Part shown: positions 56,911 to 64,000 of the stretch, one piece after another
Layout of the letters: each line of letters opens with the position of its first letter
Numbering within the stretch: the first letter of the stretch is position 1
DNA from: Chamaesiphon minutus PCC 6605
GTDB lineage: Bacteria; Cyanobacteriota; Cyanobacteriia; Cyanobacteriales; Chamaesiphonaceae
DNA length: 64,000 bases
Direction of reading: 5' to 3'
Assembly: GCF_000317145.1 (NCBI RefSeq)
Contig: NC_019697.1
Coordinates: 3,692,385 to 3,756,384, forward strand
The notes under the pieces: generated by a model
What the model was told of the DNA's origin: nothing
Databases searched by the model: none
The model's input: only the letters and a program-made list of their open reading frames with translations
Program-made: the position numbers and the translations under genes

Positions 56911-57110
56911 AAAAGTAGGGTGGACACTGCCTACCGCAAAGATTTAAGATGTTTGCGGTAGGCTAGATATATTCATTAATTTATTTGAATATATTGCAAT
57001 CGGTAAATAAACGATCGATCGAAGTTGAGATGATGTGAGTGGTGGGCACTGCCTACCCTACTCAGGTTCAAGCTGTCTATTCTGATGGTTGGCAGTGCCC
57101 ACCTTACTCT
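56911..57110. repeat. GTGGGCACTGCC-type repeats
   Basis: AGTAGGGTGGACACTGCCTACCGCA (parts at 56916-56938) with an inverted partner TGCGGTAGGC (about 56956-56965), then GTGGGCACTGCCTACC and GGCAGTGCCCACC up to 57107. These are mosaics of the family also seen at 21638 and 27794. Confidence 0.65.
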
Positions 57111-57159
57111 AAAGACTATCGATTGATTCTAAAATTCTAAAACCTAAAGCCTAATTACC

Positions 57160-57612
57160 ATGCAAGTTCAATTTCGTGAGTTCAGTCAATTTGATGTGTG
57201 GTTTTGGTTAGAATTTGCTAATGTCCCGTCAGAACAAGAAAAAAAGTTAGTCGAAGAAGTGTTTTCTTCATGGTTCTTTTTGGGCAAATTAGGTGGGTTT
57301 AATGCCGAAAATACTCAAGTTCAAGAAACAGGATTGGAACTAAGTTATATGGATTATGACAATGATGCTGCCGATAGCACGATGATGTCATTGATGCATA
57401 ATATGGGTGATTTTGAATATGAAGGTAATTGGGGACGCTGTTGGCTAGATTTAGGAACTAGCGACTCGATCGCAATCGATATTTTAATCAATTCTCTCGC
57501 GCAATTGAGCAAAGAGTATGTAGAAATTCTCCAACTATTAATTGGTGGTGAAAACGAAGATTGGGAAATCGATCCTAGTTATAAAGAATCATTGTTTCAA
57601 GATATTAATTAA
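57160..57612 (+). CDS. DUF3531 protein
   Basis: A 150-residue acidic soluble protein of the DUF3531 family, conserved in cyanobacteria and plant chloroplasts, function unknown. The match is from its start (MQVQFREFSQFDVWFWLEF) and the DLGTSDSIAIDILINSLAQLS region. ATG start at 57160, four bases after a TAAAGCCTAA heptamer remnant. Single-gene unit. Confidence 0.88.
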   Translation: MQVQFREFSQFDVWFWLEFANVPSEQEKKLVEEVFSSWFFLGKLGGFNAENTQVQETGLELSYMDYDNDAADSTMMSLMHNMGDFEYEGNWGRCWLDLGTSDSIAIDILINSLAQLSKEYVEILQLLIGGENEDWEIDPSYKESLFQDIN

Positions 57613-57751
57613 TCGAAATAATTTATTATTAGCATAACAGCGGCGGTGCAGTCATTTGGGCAGTTCACCAGCCCAAAGCTTTGCAGCGAGCTAATCTAGT
57701 AAGTTCGTCTCCAATAGATAAGTCTTCGATCGGCTAAATCTCCTTGCCAGT

Positions 57752-57787
57752 CTCACTATCGAGCGATCTAGATCGCTCGATAGTGAG
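57752..57787. other. 36-bp perfect palindrome
   Basis: The half-site CTCACTATCGAGCGATCT (57752-57769) is followed immediately by its exact reverse complement, with no spacer. It lies alone in a 330-bp gap that holds no gene. It could be an operator, a cruciform site or half of a transposon-like inverted repeat. Confidence 0.8.
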
Positions 57788-58034
57788 TCGATCTAACGGA
57801 GATCGAGTCTAAATCTATCACTCGACAGATGTCTTGGCAACAATTAATTGTGAGACTGTAAAGGGTAAGCTGACAACCTAACGTCAGACTTTGTGCGAGA
57901 CTAATACCCCGATTTCAGTAAATTTGTAAATGGCTTGTTGATGTTTGAAAGTGTTTCCGAATCGATCGGACAACCTGCGAGCATCGATCGACTTCTTATT
58001 TGGACTGCAATCGTTGTGTATAGGTGGAAAAATT

Positions 58035-58733
58035 ATGCGAAATCCTCGGACGAATATTAGAAAGATCGCCCAGAACATATTGACAAAGGAGCCAACTAAG
58101 ATTGGCATAACTTCACCCTCATACGAGCGAGATGTCGTAGCAATGGCACCGCACAAAACACAGCCAGTCAAACGGCTATTTTTATGGGAAAAGTTATTCG
58201 CCTCGATCTCAGTGGGACTGGGGATAATGATGATGGGAGTAGGGGCGATCGAATATCCTGGGCAATCTACCGCGCTCCGTCAAGTCACACTCACAGAATC
58301 GATCGATCGGCAGCCACTGCAAACAATCGCTACCACTTCAGATTTGCCAGCTAAACAAAACAGAATTACCACAGCTCCAGGTACCAAGCCAGATCCGATC
58401 CAAATTGCCCAAGCTGCTTTGCAAGAAGCAAAAACAGCACTTACCCTGTCACGAGCTGATGTAGCTCAAGCGGATATCAATATCCAAACATTTAAAAAAG
58501 ATTACGATCGCGATCGAGAGCTGTATAAACAAGGCAAAGCAAGTAGTCAACAATTGGCACAAGCCAAGAGCGAATATGACTTTGCCCAGCAACAAAAGAG
58601 ATATGCGCTGCACGGATTAAAACAAGTAGAGCAACAGGTAGAGGCTGCTGAAGCCGCTCTCGATACAGTACGATCTCAATTGCGATCGAGTAAAATCTGC
58701 TCGCGACGCTCAATCCGTAAATCGGGAGCATAA
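58035..58733 (+). CDS. Truncated HlyD-like membrane-fusion protein
   Basis: About 232 residues from ATG 58035 (other starts 57945 TTG, 58143 ATG). One transmembrane helix (WEKLFASISVGLGIMMMGVG) is followed by a HlyD/MFP-type coiled-coil hairpin (DPIQIAQAALQEAK, YDRDRELYKQGKASSQQLAQ). The barrel-sandwich hybrid domain expected before and after the hairpin is missing. The protein ends abruptly in SSKICSRRSIRKSGA, just after an AAAA run. A one-base shift there would open a frame that continues without a stop into the following gene. Likely a broken or degenerating secretion adaptor. Confidence 0.7.
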   Translation: MRNPRTNIRKIAQNILTKEPTKIGITSPSYERDVVAMAPHKTQPVKRLFLWEKLFASISVGLGIMMMGVGAIEYPGQSTALRQVTLTESIDRQPLQTIATTSDLPAKQNRITTAPGTKPDPIQIAQAALQEAKTALTLSRADVAQADINIQTFKKDYDRDRELYKQGKASSQQLAQAKSEYDFAQQQKRYALHGLKQVEQQVEAAEAALDTVRSQLRSSKICSRRSIRKSGA

Positions 58734-58806
58734 ATACCATCGATACCAGATCGAGGCAGTTAACACCCGATCTTCTAAAGCGGTTTCGACCGTTCCAATT
58801 AGAAGT

Positions 58807-59289
58807 ATGAAACGCTCGTCAGTGCTTGACTCCATTCTCAATCCGCTATTGCCCTTAGCATTAATTTTGGGACTGGTACTGTTACTCAACTTGAATGTTG
58901 GGCAAACAACGGGAGAAGCTGCGGCGGCGCACAGTGCTCCAGCATCATGGCTAAAGTTGCTAATCGGTTATTTAGAAAGTGGTGCAGAAATTGCGGCAGC
59001 GATCGTCATTGGCTCGTCCGTAATTCGAGGATTTATCGTCTATGTTAAGCAACTTTTTTATCGAAGGCAACATATCGATGCCACCGAGCAAATCCGCCTA
59101 CAATTGGGGCGCGGGTTAGCCTTGGGATTGGAATTTACGGTAGCTAGTGATATCCTCCGCACAGCCATTGCCCCAACGCGGCAAGATATTCTCAATTTGG
59201 GTGCGATCGTGTTGCTGCGAACGCTACTAAACTACTTCCTAGAGCGTGAAATTAGACAAGGCGAAGAAAGAAGTAAATCTGACGAGTAG
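58807..59289 (+). CDS. DUF1622 membrane protein
   Basis: A 160-residue integral membrane protein with three or four hydrophobic helices (~13-30, ~45-65, ~100-140). The segment RLQLGRGLALGLEFTVASDI is typical of the DUF1622 family, whose function is unknown. The C-terminus is a charged tail. ATG start at 58807. The upstream truncated HlyD-like gene is in the same orientation and might be co-transcribed. Confidence 0.88.
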   Translation: MKRSSVLDSILNPLLPLALILGLVLLLNLNVGQTTGEAAAAHSAPASWLKLLIGYLESGAEIAAAIVIGSSVIRGFIVYVKQLFYRRQHIDATEQIRLQLGRGLALGLEFTVASDILRTAIAPTRQDILNLGAIVLLRTLLNYFLEREIRQGEERSKSDE

Positions 59290-59354
59290 AATAATCGATT
59301 TCCTAAAAAATGCCCAAAATTTAGAGCAGGGGCAATTCATAAATTATCCCTGCT

Positions 59355-60512
59355 CTAAATTTTAGATAATATTTCTTTGGCAACGCGATCGCATACACCA
59401 GTCTCGCCTAATACCGCCCGCATTTGACTATAATCAGCCAACATCCGAGCGCGACGTTCTATATTTAAAATTAGTTCGAGACTTTCGACAGCAATCCGAG
59501 CTGGATTGGCGTCATCTTGCATTAATTCCGGTACGATCGATTTTACAGCGATCAGATTGGGTGGCGACATATAAGGAATCGAGAATTTGAGAACGTGCTT
59601 GGCAATCCAAGCTGTTACCCTACTTACCCGATAGATTGTAACTTGAGGAATATTTAATAGTGCTAGCTCTAAACTGACGGTACCGCATTTGGTAATTGCT
59701 AAATCTGCTGATGAGAGGACGAGATCGGCATTTTGGGTAATTAAGGTAGCGTCGATTTGATATGCTTTAATTTGGCTTTCGATCTCTGCTTGAAAATCGG
59801 GACGAGAGAGAGGAATCCAAAACCGGACGTTAGGTAATTGAGACTGAATTTTTCGTGCTGCTGCAAAAATGGCTGGCAGTAAATATTTCAATTCTTGTTT
59901 TCTGGAGGCTGGAATTAAGGCGATCGCAACTTCATCTTCAGTAATTCCTAGCTTATCGCGAGCGACTTCGCGGCTGGGTATAGTTGCAACTCGATCGACT
60001 AAAGGATGTCCGATAAATTTAGCCTTTGCTCCTTGCTGTGCAAAATAATGTGCTTCTCCAGGAAAGATTGCAAAGATTTCATCGGTAAATTTAACAATTG
60101 CTTGAGTATTTTTCTTGCCCATCGACCACACCCATTCCTGTGGGGCAATATAATAATAAATCGGTACTTTTGGCAATTCAGTATGAGCGTAATTACCGAT
60201 CTGGATATTGGTCGCGATATAATCAATTAAGATAATGATGTCGGGTGGTGTTGTTTGTAAATACTGTTTGGCAATATTGCGAACTTGAGTTGAGGAGCGT
60301 GCATAAATTAGAGCTTCCCAAAATCCCATCGCACTAATTACCGCAGTATCGACGAGGATTATTGCGCCTGCTGCGGCCATTTTACTGCCCCCGAGTGCGA
60401 CAATGTTTAGATCTATTCCCGCTGCTGCACCTAGTCGCTTGAGTGCTGTGACGAGCAAGGCACCTTGAAGATCGCCAGAGACTTCTCCGGTACTAATAAA
60501 GATTGTTTTCAC
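59355..60512 (-). CDS. lpxB: Lipid-A-disaccharide synthase, copy 1
   Basis: Glycosyltransferase (GT19) joining UDP-diacylglucosamine to lipid X to form the tetra-acyl disaccharide backbone of lipid A. A 385-residue protein with ISTGEVSGDLQGALL at the start (the family GExSGD motif intact), PIYYYIAPQEWVWSMGK, KFIGHPLVD, LIPASRKQELK and TKCGTVSLELALLNIPQ. GTG start at 60512. It lies directly downstream of a second lpxB on the same strand. Confidence 0.95.
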   Translation of the reverse strand: MKTIFISTGEVSGDLQGALLVTALKRLGAAAGIDLNIVALGGSKMAAAGAIILVDTAVISAMGFWEALIYARSSTQVRNIAKQYLQTTPPDIIILIDYIATNIQIGNYAHTELPKVPIYYYIAPQEWVWSMGKKNTQAIVKFTDEIFAIFPGEAHYFAQQGAKAKFIGHPLVDRVATIPSREVARDKLGITEDEVAIALIPASRKQELKYLLPAIFAAARKIQSQLPNVRFWIPLSRPDFQAEIESQIKAYQIDATLITQNADLVLSSADLAITKCGTVSLELALLNIPQVTIYRVSRVTAWIAKHVLKFSIPYMSPPNLIAVKSIVPELMQDDANPARIAVESLELILNIERRARMLADYSQMRAVLGETGVCDRVAKEILSKI

Positions 60513-60579
60513 TGAGTGGATAGTGGATAGTGGACAGTTGATAGTTGATAGTGAATAGTTGCTGGCGTAAATTCACTGG
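60513..60579. repeat. Heptamer repeats between the lpxB copies
   Basis: GGATAGT/TGATAGT heptamers fill the spacer between the two lpxB genes, reaching within two bases of the copy 1 GTG start. Confidence 0.75.
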
Positions 60580-61746
60580 TTACAATTTGGCTAAAATTTC
60601 TACGGCGACGCGATCGCATACACCAGTATCGCCTAAAGCTGCACGCATTTGACTATAATCGGCTAACATGCGATCGCGACTTGCTTTATTTAAGATTAGT
60701 TCGAGACTTTCGGCGGCAATTCGATCGGGATTGGCTTCGTCTTGCAACAATTCGGGCACGATCGATTTCATCTCGACCAAATTAGGTGGCGACATGTATG
60801 GAATCGCAAATTTGAGTACATTTTTAGCGATCCAAGCGGTGATTTTACTAACTCGGTAAATAACCACTTGTGGAATGTTAAGCAGAGCTAATTCTAGTGT
60901 GACAGTGCCACATTTGGTAATGGCTAAATCTACTGCCGACAGCACTAAATCAGGATTATTAGTAACTAAATTAGCATTAATTTTATATGCTTTAATTTGG
61001 CTTTCGATCTCTGCTTGAAAATCTGGACGAGATAGCGGAATCCAAAATCGTACATCGGGTAATTTAGCCTGAATCTGCTGTGCGGCCTCAAATATTGCTG
61101 GCAGCAAATATTTCAATTCTTGTTGGCGAGAAGCAGGAATGAGCGCGATCGCCGTTTCATCTGGAGTAATACCCAACTTTTCGCGGGCAACTTCGCGACT
61201 GGGTATTGTTGCAATTCGATCGACTAAAGGATGCCCGACAAATTTGGCTGTAGCTCCTTGCTTGGTAAAATATTCTGCTTCGATCGGGAAAACCGAGAAG
61301 ATTTCATCGACAAAACTAGCAATTAGTCGCGCGCGTTTATGTTGCCTCGGCCATACCCAATCTTGAGGGGCGATATAGTAAAGAATCGGAATATTTAGGC
61401 CGATACTTCTGGTATATTTACCGATGGCAATATTCGGATCGACATAATCGATTAAAACGATCGCATCTGGTGGCGTGGTTTTTAAATACTCTCTGGCAAT
61501 CTTTCCAGCTTGAATTGAAGGCTTAATAAAGGCGGCGTGCTCGACAATTCCCATCGAACTAATTGATGCAGTGTCCGCTAGCACTTTCGCCCCGGCTGCG
61601 GCCATTTTAGTACCACCGAGGGCGACAATATTCAGGTCGATACCCACTTTTTCAGCTTGTTGTCTGAGTGCAGTAATTAGCAACGCACCCTGAAGATCGC
61701 CAGATACGTCTCCAGTGGTAATGAAGATGGTTTTTGGTTGAGTCAC
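60580..61746 (-). CDS. lpxB: Lipid-A-disaccharide synthase, copy 2
   Basis: A 388-residue paralogue of the next gene with the same motif order (PILYYIAPQDWVWPRQHK, KFVGHPLVD, ALIPASRQQELKYLL, TKCGTVTLELALLNIPQ). The start motif reads TGDVSGD, with Asp in place of the usual Glu. GTG 61746 (MTQPKTIFITTGD) matches copy 1; the frame upstream to 61842 is heptamer repeat. It is the first lpxB after lpxA, the position of the single gene in other cyanobacteria. Confidence 0.95.
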   Translation of the reverse strand: MTQPKTIFITTGDVSGDLQGALLITALRQQAEKVGIDLNIVALGGTKMAAAGAKVLADTASISSMGIVEHAAFIKPSIQAGKIAREYLKTTPPDAIVLIDYVDPNIAIGKYTRSIGLNIPILYYIAPQDWVWPRQHKRARLIASFVDEIFSVFPIEAEYFTKQGATAKFVGHPLVDRIATIPSREVAREKLGITPDETAIALIPASRQQELKYLLPAIFEAAQQIQAKLPDVRFWIPLSRPDFQAEIESQIKAYKINANLVTNNPDLVLSAVDLAITKCGTVTLELALLNIPQVVIYRVSKITAWIAKNVLKFAIPYMSPPNLVEMKSIVPELLQDEANPDRIAAESLELILNKASRDRMLADYSQMRAALGDTGVCDRVAVEILAKL

Positions 61747-61775
61747 TGAAATAGTCGATGTTGATTGGTAAAATA

Positions 61776-61904
61776 GTGGATAGTGGATAGTGGATAGTGT
61801 TTGGGGACTGGAAAGGCAAGGAAAAGATCGAGAGCCAAACACACAATAGTTGGAAACTATCGACGATCGAAATACTTTAACTATCCACTATCCACTATCC
61901 ACTA
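61776..61904. repeat. Heptamer repeats between lpxA and lpxB copy 2
   Basis: GGATAGT units at 61776-61799 and CTATCCA units at 61880-61902 face each other as an inverted pair about 80 bp apart. Confidence 0.75.
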
Positions 61905-61906
61905 AA

Positions 61907-62728
61907 TTAGTCACCCTTATTATCCACTGATTTACCAGGAATCGGGCCTCTGCGCTTGTTATCTTTCTTTCCTTCGATCGATTGTCTCAAGAATCTTTGC
62001 AGGTGTTGAACGCTCTCGTAGCTGGGGAATAAATCCAAATCTTCCAGAGCTTGAGCGAGCGTTTTGTGGGAGTAATAAATCGTCCGAAATGCTTTTTTGA
62101 GAATGGCGATTTCTTCAGGGGTTGCTCCCGCGCGATCTAAACCGACAAAATTGAGCGAACGGACTCTAGCGGGTGTACCTTCAACGATCGTATAGGGGGG
62201 TACATCTCGCTGAATCCTGGTCATGCCGCCGATCATTGATAATCTACCGACGCGCACGAATTGATGGATGCCCAATACGCCGCTAATTACAGCCTCAGAT
62301 TCGACGTAAACATCGCCAGCTAAAGATGTTGCGTTGGCAATTTTGACATTATCCTCGATCGTACAATTGTGAGCCACATGAACGTAAGCCATCAACAGAT
62401 TGTGATTGCCGATGACGGTAGCTTCGCCGATGCCTGTGGCGCGGTTGATGGTGACATACTCGCGAATCCGATTGTAGTTACCAATTTTGACCCACGTTTC
62501 GCCGCCTTTGTATTTTAAATCTTGACTTTCTAAACCGATCGCCGCTCCCGGGAAAATCTGATTGCCAACGCCAATAATAGTCGGCCCTTCGATGATGGCA
62601 TGGGCACCGACTGTAGTTCCCGCACCGATTTTAACATTCTCGCCGATAATCGCATAGGGGCCGATTTGCACAGTCGGGTCGAGTTCCGCGCTAGGATGCA
62701 CCACAGCGGTAGGATGAATTCGTGTCAT
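61907..62728 (-). CDS. lpxA: UDP-N-acetylglucosamine acyltransferase
   Basis: First step of lipid A synthesis: transfer of a 3-hydroxyacyl chain from ACP to O3 of UDP-GlcNAc. The 273 residues form a left-handed beta-helix of hexapeptide repeats ([LIV]-G-x-x-x-x; HPTAVVHPSAELDPTVQIGPYAIIG shown in part as VQIGPYAIIGENVKIG). The catalytic His is in MAYVHVAHNC (~120). The C-terminal helices carry a basic tail. ATG 62728 (MTRIHPTAVVHPS) is the family start. Confidence 0.95.
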   Translation of the reverse strand: MTRIHPTAVVHPSAELDPTVQIGPYAIIGENVKIGAGTTVGAHAIIEGPTIIGVGNQIFPGAAIGLESQDLKYKGGETWVKIGNYNRIREYVTINRATGIGEATVIGNHNLLMAYVHVAHNCTIEDNVKIANATSLAGDVYVESEAVISGVLGIHQFVRVGRLSMIGGMTRIQRDVPPYTIVEGTPARVRSLNFVGLDRAGATPEEIAILKKAFRTIYYSHKTLAQALEDLDLFPSYESVQHLQRFLRQSIEGKKDNKRRGPIPGKSVDNKGD

Positions 62729-63081
62729 TAACATTGCTACTCCAGCCATCTTGTCATTTTCCTGCCATTGGGTTATCGGTGATGCAGATGCTTTGCATAT
62801 TCGCTTGGTTTACAGTTGCGAACCCAACCTACCGAGCCGACTTGGATGAGTTGGAAGCTAATGCCATTTCCCCGTGTCATAGTCGCAGGAATTTGGTACT
62901 TTTCACTGTTTGCATAGGCGAGGGCACAAGCTATTCAACGAAGGGGTTGCAAGTTAGTCTTCAGACAGTAATTTAGTGCCTTACTCACTATTATGCCCAG
63001 GTTGAAAGATGCTAGCACTTTATATCTGCTGTGGATCTTCGTTGGCAAAGTCTCTCCTCCGGAGAATTGCCAATGTATCGA
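62729..63081. other. Gap between fabZ and lpxA with a terminal hairpin
   Basis: About 350 bp without a credible gene, although a plus-strand frame is open across 62722-62976. Just beyond the fabZ stop a hairpin (TTGGCAA 63042-63048 / TTGCCAA 63067-63073, with inner TCTCC/GGAGA) may attenuate or process the lpx transcript. No T-run follows it. Confidence 0.45.
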
Positions 63082-63600
63082 TTACACTTCTACTAGAGCA
63101 AACATGAGATCTCCAGCAGCAGCTAGTTGACCATCGACTTCAGCGCGCGCGTGCATCTTGGCAAATCGACGACGTTTAAACGCTTGGAGTTCCACTGTCA
63201 TGATTAATTGGTCTCCCGGAACTACTTGCTGACGAAATTTAGCTCCATCGATTCCGGTAAATACAAATAATCCGCCATTATATTCAGGAAGTTGTGTCAA
63301 GACAATTCCACCAACTTGTGCCATTGCCTCGATAATCATTACTCCAGGCATGAGTGGATGTCCGGGAAAATGTCCTTGAAAAAAGGGTTCGTTAAAGGTG
63401 ACATTTTTGACCCCAACCGCTTTTTCTCCCGGTACGAAGTCGATAATCTTATCGACGAGCGCGAACGGGTAGCGATGGGGGAGCAGTTTGTGAATTTCCT
63501 GGATGTTAAAGGTCTTTTTGGGTGGATTGGCGTCGTTGGTATGCTCTGGTTCGTCAACAGTGGCAATGGTATCTTGAGATCGATCGAGGGTAGTGGACAT
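63082..63600 (-). CDS. fabZ: 3-hydroxyacyl-[ACP] dehydratase
   Basis: Dehydrates 3-hydroxyacyl-ACP in fatty acid elongation and competes with LpxA/LpxD for 3-hydroxyacyl chains. A 172-residue hot-dog fold with the catalytic His in [12 protein letters not shown] and Glu in [12 protein letters not shown], plus the [14 protein letters not shown] signature. The ~30-residue polar N-terminal extension is common in cyanobacteria; alternative starts lie within it. ATG start at 63600. Sits between lpxC and lpxA as usual. Confidence 0.96.
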   Translation of the reverse strand: MSTTLDRSQDTIATVDEPEHTNDANPPKKTFNIQEIHKLLPHRYPFALVDKIIDFVPGEKAVGVKNVTFNEPFFQGHFPGHPLMPGVMIIEAMAQVGGIVLTQLPEYNGGLFVFTGIDGAKFRQQVVPGDQLIMTVELQAFKRRRFAKMHARAEVDGQLAAAGDLMFALVEV

Positions 63601-63673
63601 TAGACCTACTATGTTTGGTGATTTTTTACTAATCGCTGGTCGATAGATGCTAAGTGTGCAATGATGTCTGGAT

Positions 63674-64000
63674 TTAATATCCCATGTCGTGGAGCCTTTG
63701 TGCCAATCGGACGTGTAATTGGTGACTGGCTTTGTATGCGAGGAAATGTGCTTGGGGAAATTTGCCTAGCAGACTGAGATCCCCAATTAAGTCTAATAGT
63801 TTATGACGCGATGGCTCATTTGGGAATCGTAATGGCGGATTCAACCACTGTCGATCGTCACAAACCAACGCATTATCTAAGCTACCACCTTTAATTAAAC
63901 CTGCCGATCGCAACTGTTCGATCTGATGTGCCAATCCAAATGTGCGCGCGGGAGCAATTTCGATCGTAAAATCCTCTTTATCCGATCGCCAACTATGCCA
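63674..64000 (-). CDS. lpxC: UDP-3-O-acyl-N-acetylglucosamine deacetylase (5' end beyond window)
   Basis: Zinc deacetylase committing the lipid A pathway. The window holds the C-terminal 108 codons: [55 protein letters not shown] (zinc-ligand His and Asp, shown in part as [18 protein letters not shown]), and [14 protein letters not shown] with the catalytic His. The frame stays open to the window edge, so the gene is cut there. First gene of the lpx cluster. Confidence 0.95.
   Translation of the reverse strand, partial: WHSWRSDKEDFTIEIAPARTFGLAHQIEQLRSAGLIKGGSLDNALVCDDRQWLNPPLRFPNEPSRHKLLDLIGDLSLLGKFPQAHFLAYKASHQLHVRLAQRLHDMGY

Noticed and set aside
60006-60230. Frames antisense to lpxB copy 1
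   Set aside because: Shadow frames of a well-conserved enzyme.
62722-62976. 84-residue plus-strand frame between lpxA and fabZ
   Set aside because: It overlaps the lpxA start, is not hydrophobic or domain-like, and opposes the lpx operon.

Overview
The window is a piece of a cyanobacterial chromosome. The evidence is gene content found together only in cyanobacteria: the NblS/Hik33-type sensor kinase, a photosystem II S4-domain protein, DUF3038 and DUF3531 proteins, cbiD beside guaA, a folate/biopterin BT1 carrier, and an lpxC-fabZ-lpxA-lpxB cluster. The DNA is also saturated with CGATCG/GCGATCGC (HIP1-like) words and with heptanucleotide tandem repeats of the cyanobacterial STRR type. The extreme density of CGATCGA suggests a Chamaesiphon-like organism, but that is only an impression. 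No rRNA, tRNA, CRISPR array, prophage or intact transposase gene was seen.

Layout. 1-2463: end of a receiver/ATPase signalling protein, then lysA. 3120-8877: a DUF6882-like protein, smc, and an AT-rich pair of unknown membrane proteins. 9041-15230: carotenoid oxygenase, BT1 transporter, apt, DUF3038 and a TPR protein. 15319-20066: alpha/beta hydrolase, a 400-bp nest of inverted repeats, then a compact unit made of a catalytically dead HtrA-like protein, an active-looking trypsin-like protease and a NarL-type regulator with a degenerate receiver, followed by a ClpP/ClpR-like protein. 20063-26830: tldD, DinB, a phytanoyl-CoA-dioxygenase-like protein, a coiled-coil membrane protein, a Phd/RelE toxin-antitoxin module between 51-bp direct repeats, and thiC with a TPP riboswitch. 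26882-32905: Uma2, pepA, menH, an EamA transporter, sppA and aroH. 32993-40541: a signalling block with a CheB-CheR-PAS-kinase fusion, two tandemly duplicated REC-PAS-GAF-like proteins and an ATPase-only kinase fragment. 40580-45565: rlmN, a conserved cyanobacterial unknown and recG. 45600-46960: an AT-rich islet with a ParA remnant and a two-gene cassette that may be an ADP-ribosyltransferase-like toxin and its partner. 46978-55192: guaA, cbiD, nblS, prmA and serA. 55532-59289: a glycine-rich membrane protein, the PSII S4 protein, DUF3531, a truncated HlyD-like protein and DUF1622. 59355-64000: lipid A genes on the minus strand, lpxC (partial), fabZ, lpxA and two tandem lpxB copies.

How the genes work together. 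The lpx block supplies the acyl-UDP-sugar and disaccharide steps of lipid A, with FabZ feeding the hydroxyacyl pool. lysA, serA, aroH, apt, guaA and thiC are unlinked housekeeping biosynthesis genes. The signalling block looks like a split multi-component system in which kinase, receiver and ATPase modules lie on separate proteins. Much of the intergenic space is dispersed repeats: at least four families plus heptamer arrays, several of which abut start codons, and two of which appear inside coding sequences (lysA, cbiD).

The best candidates for something undescribed are the 46058-46885 cassette, the pseudoprotease/protease/pseudo-receiver unit at 16841-19103, the toxin-antitoxin module bracketed by direct repeats, and the nested inverted-repeat structure at 16271-16672.
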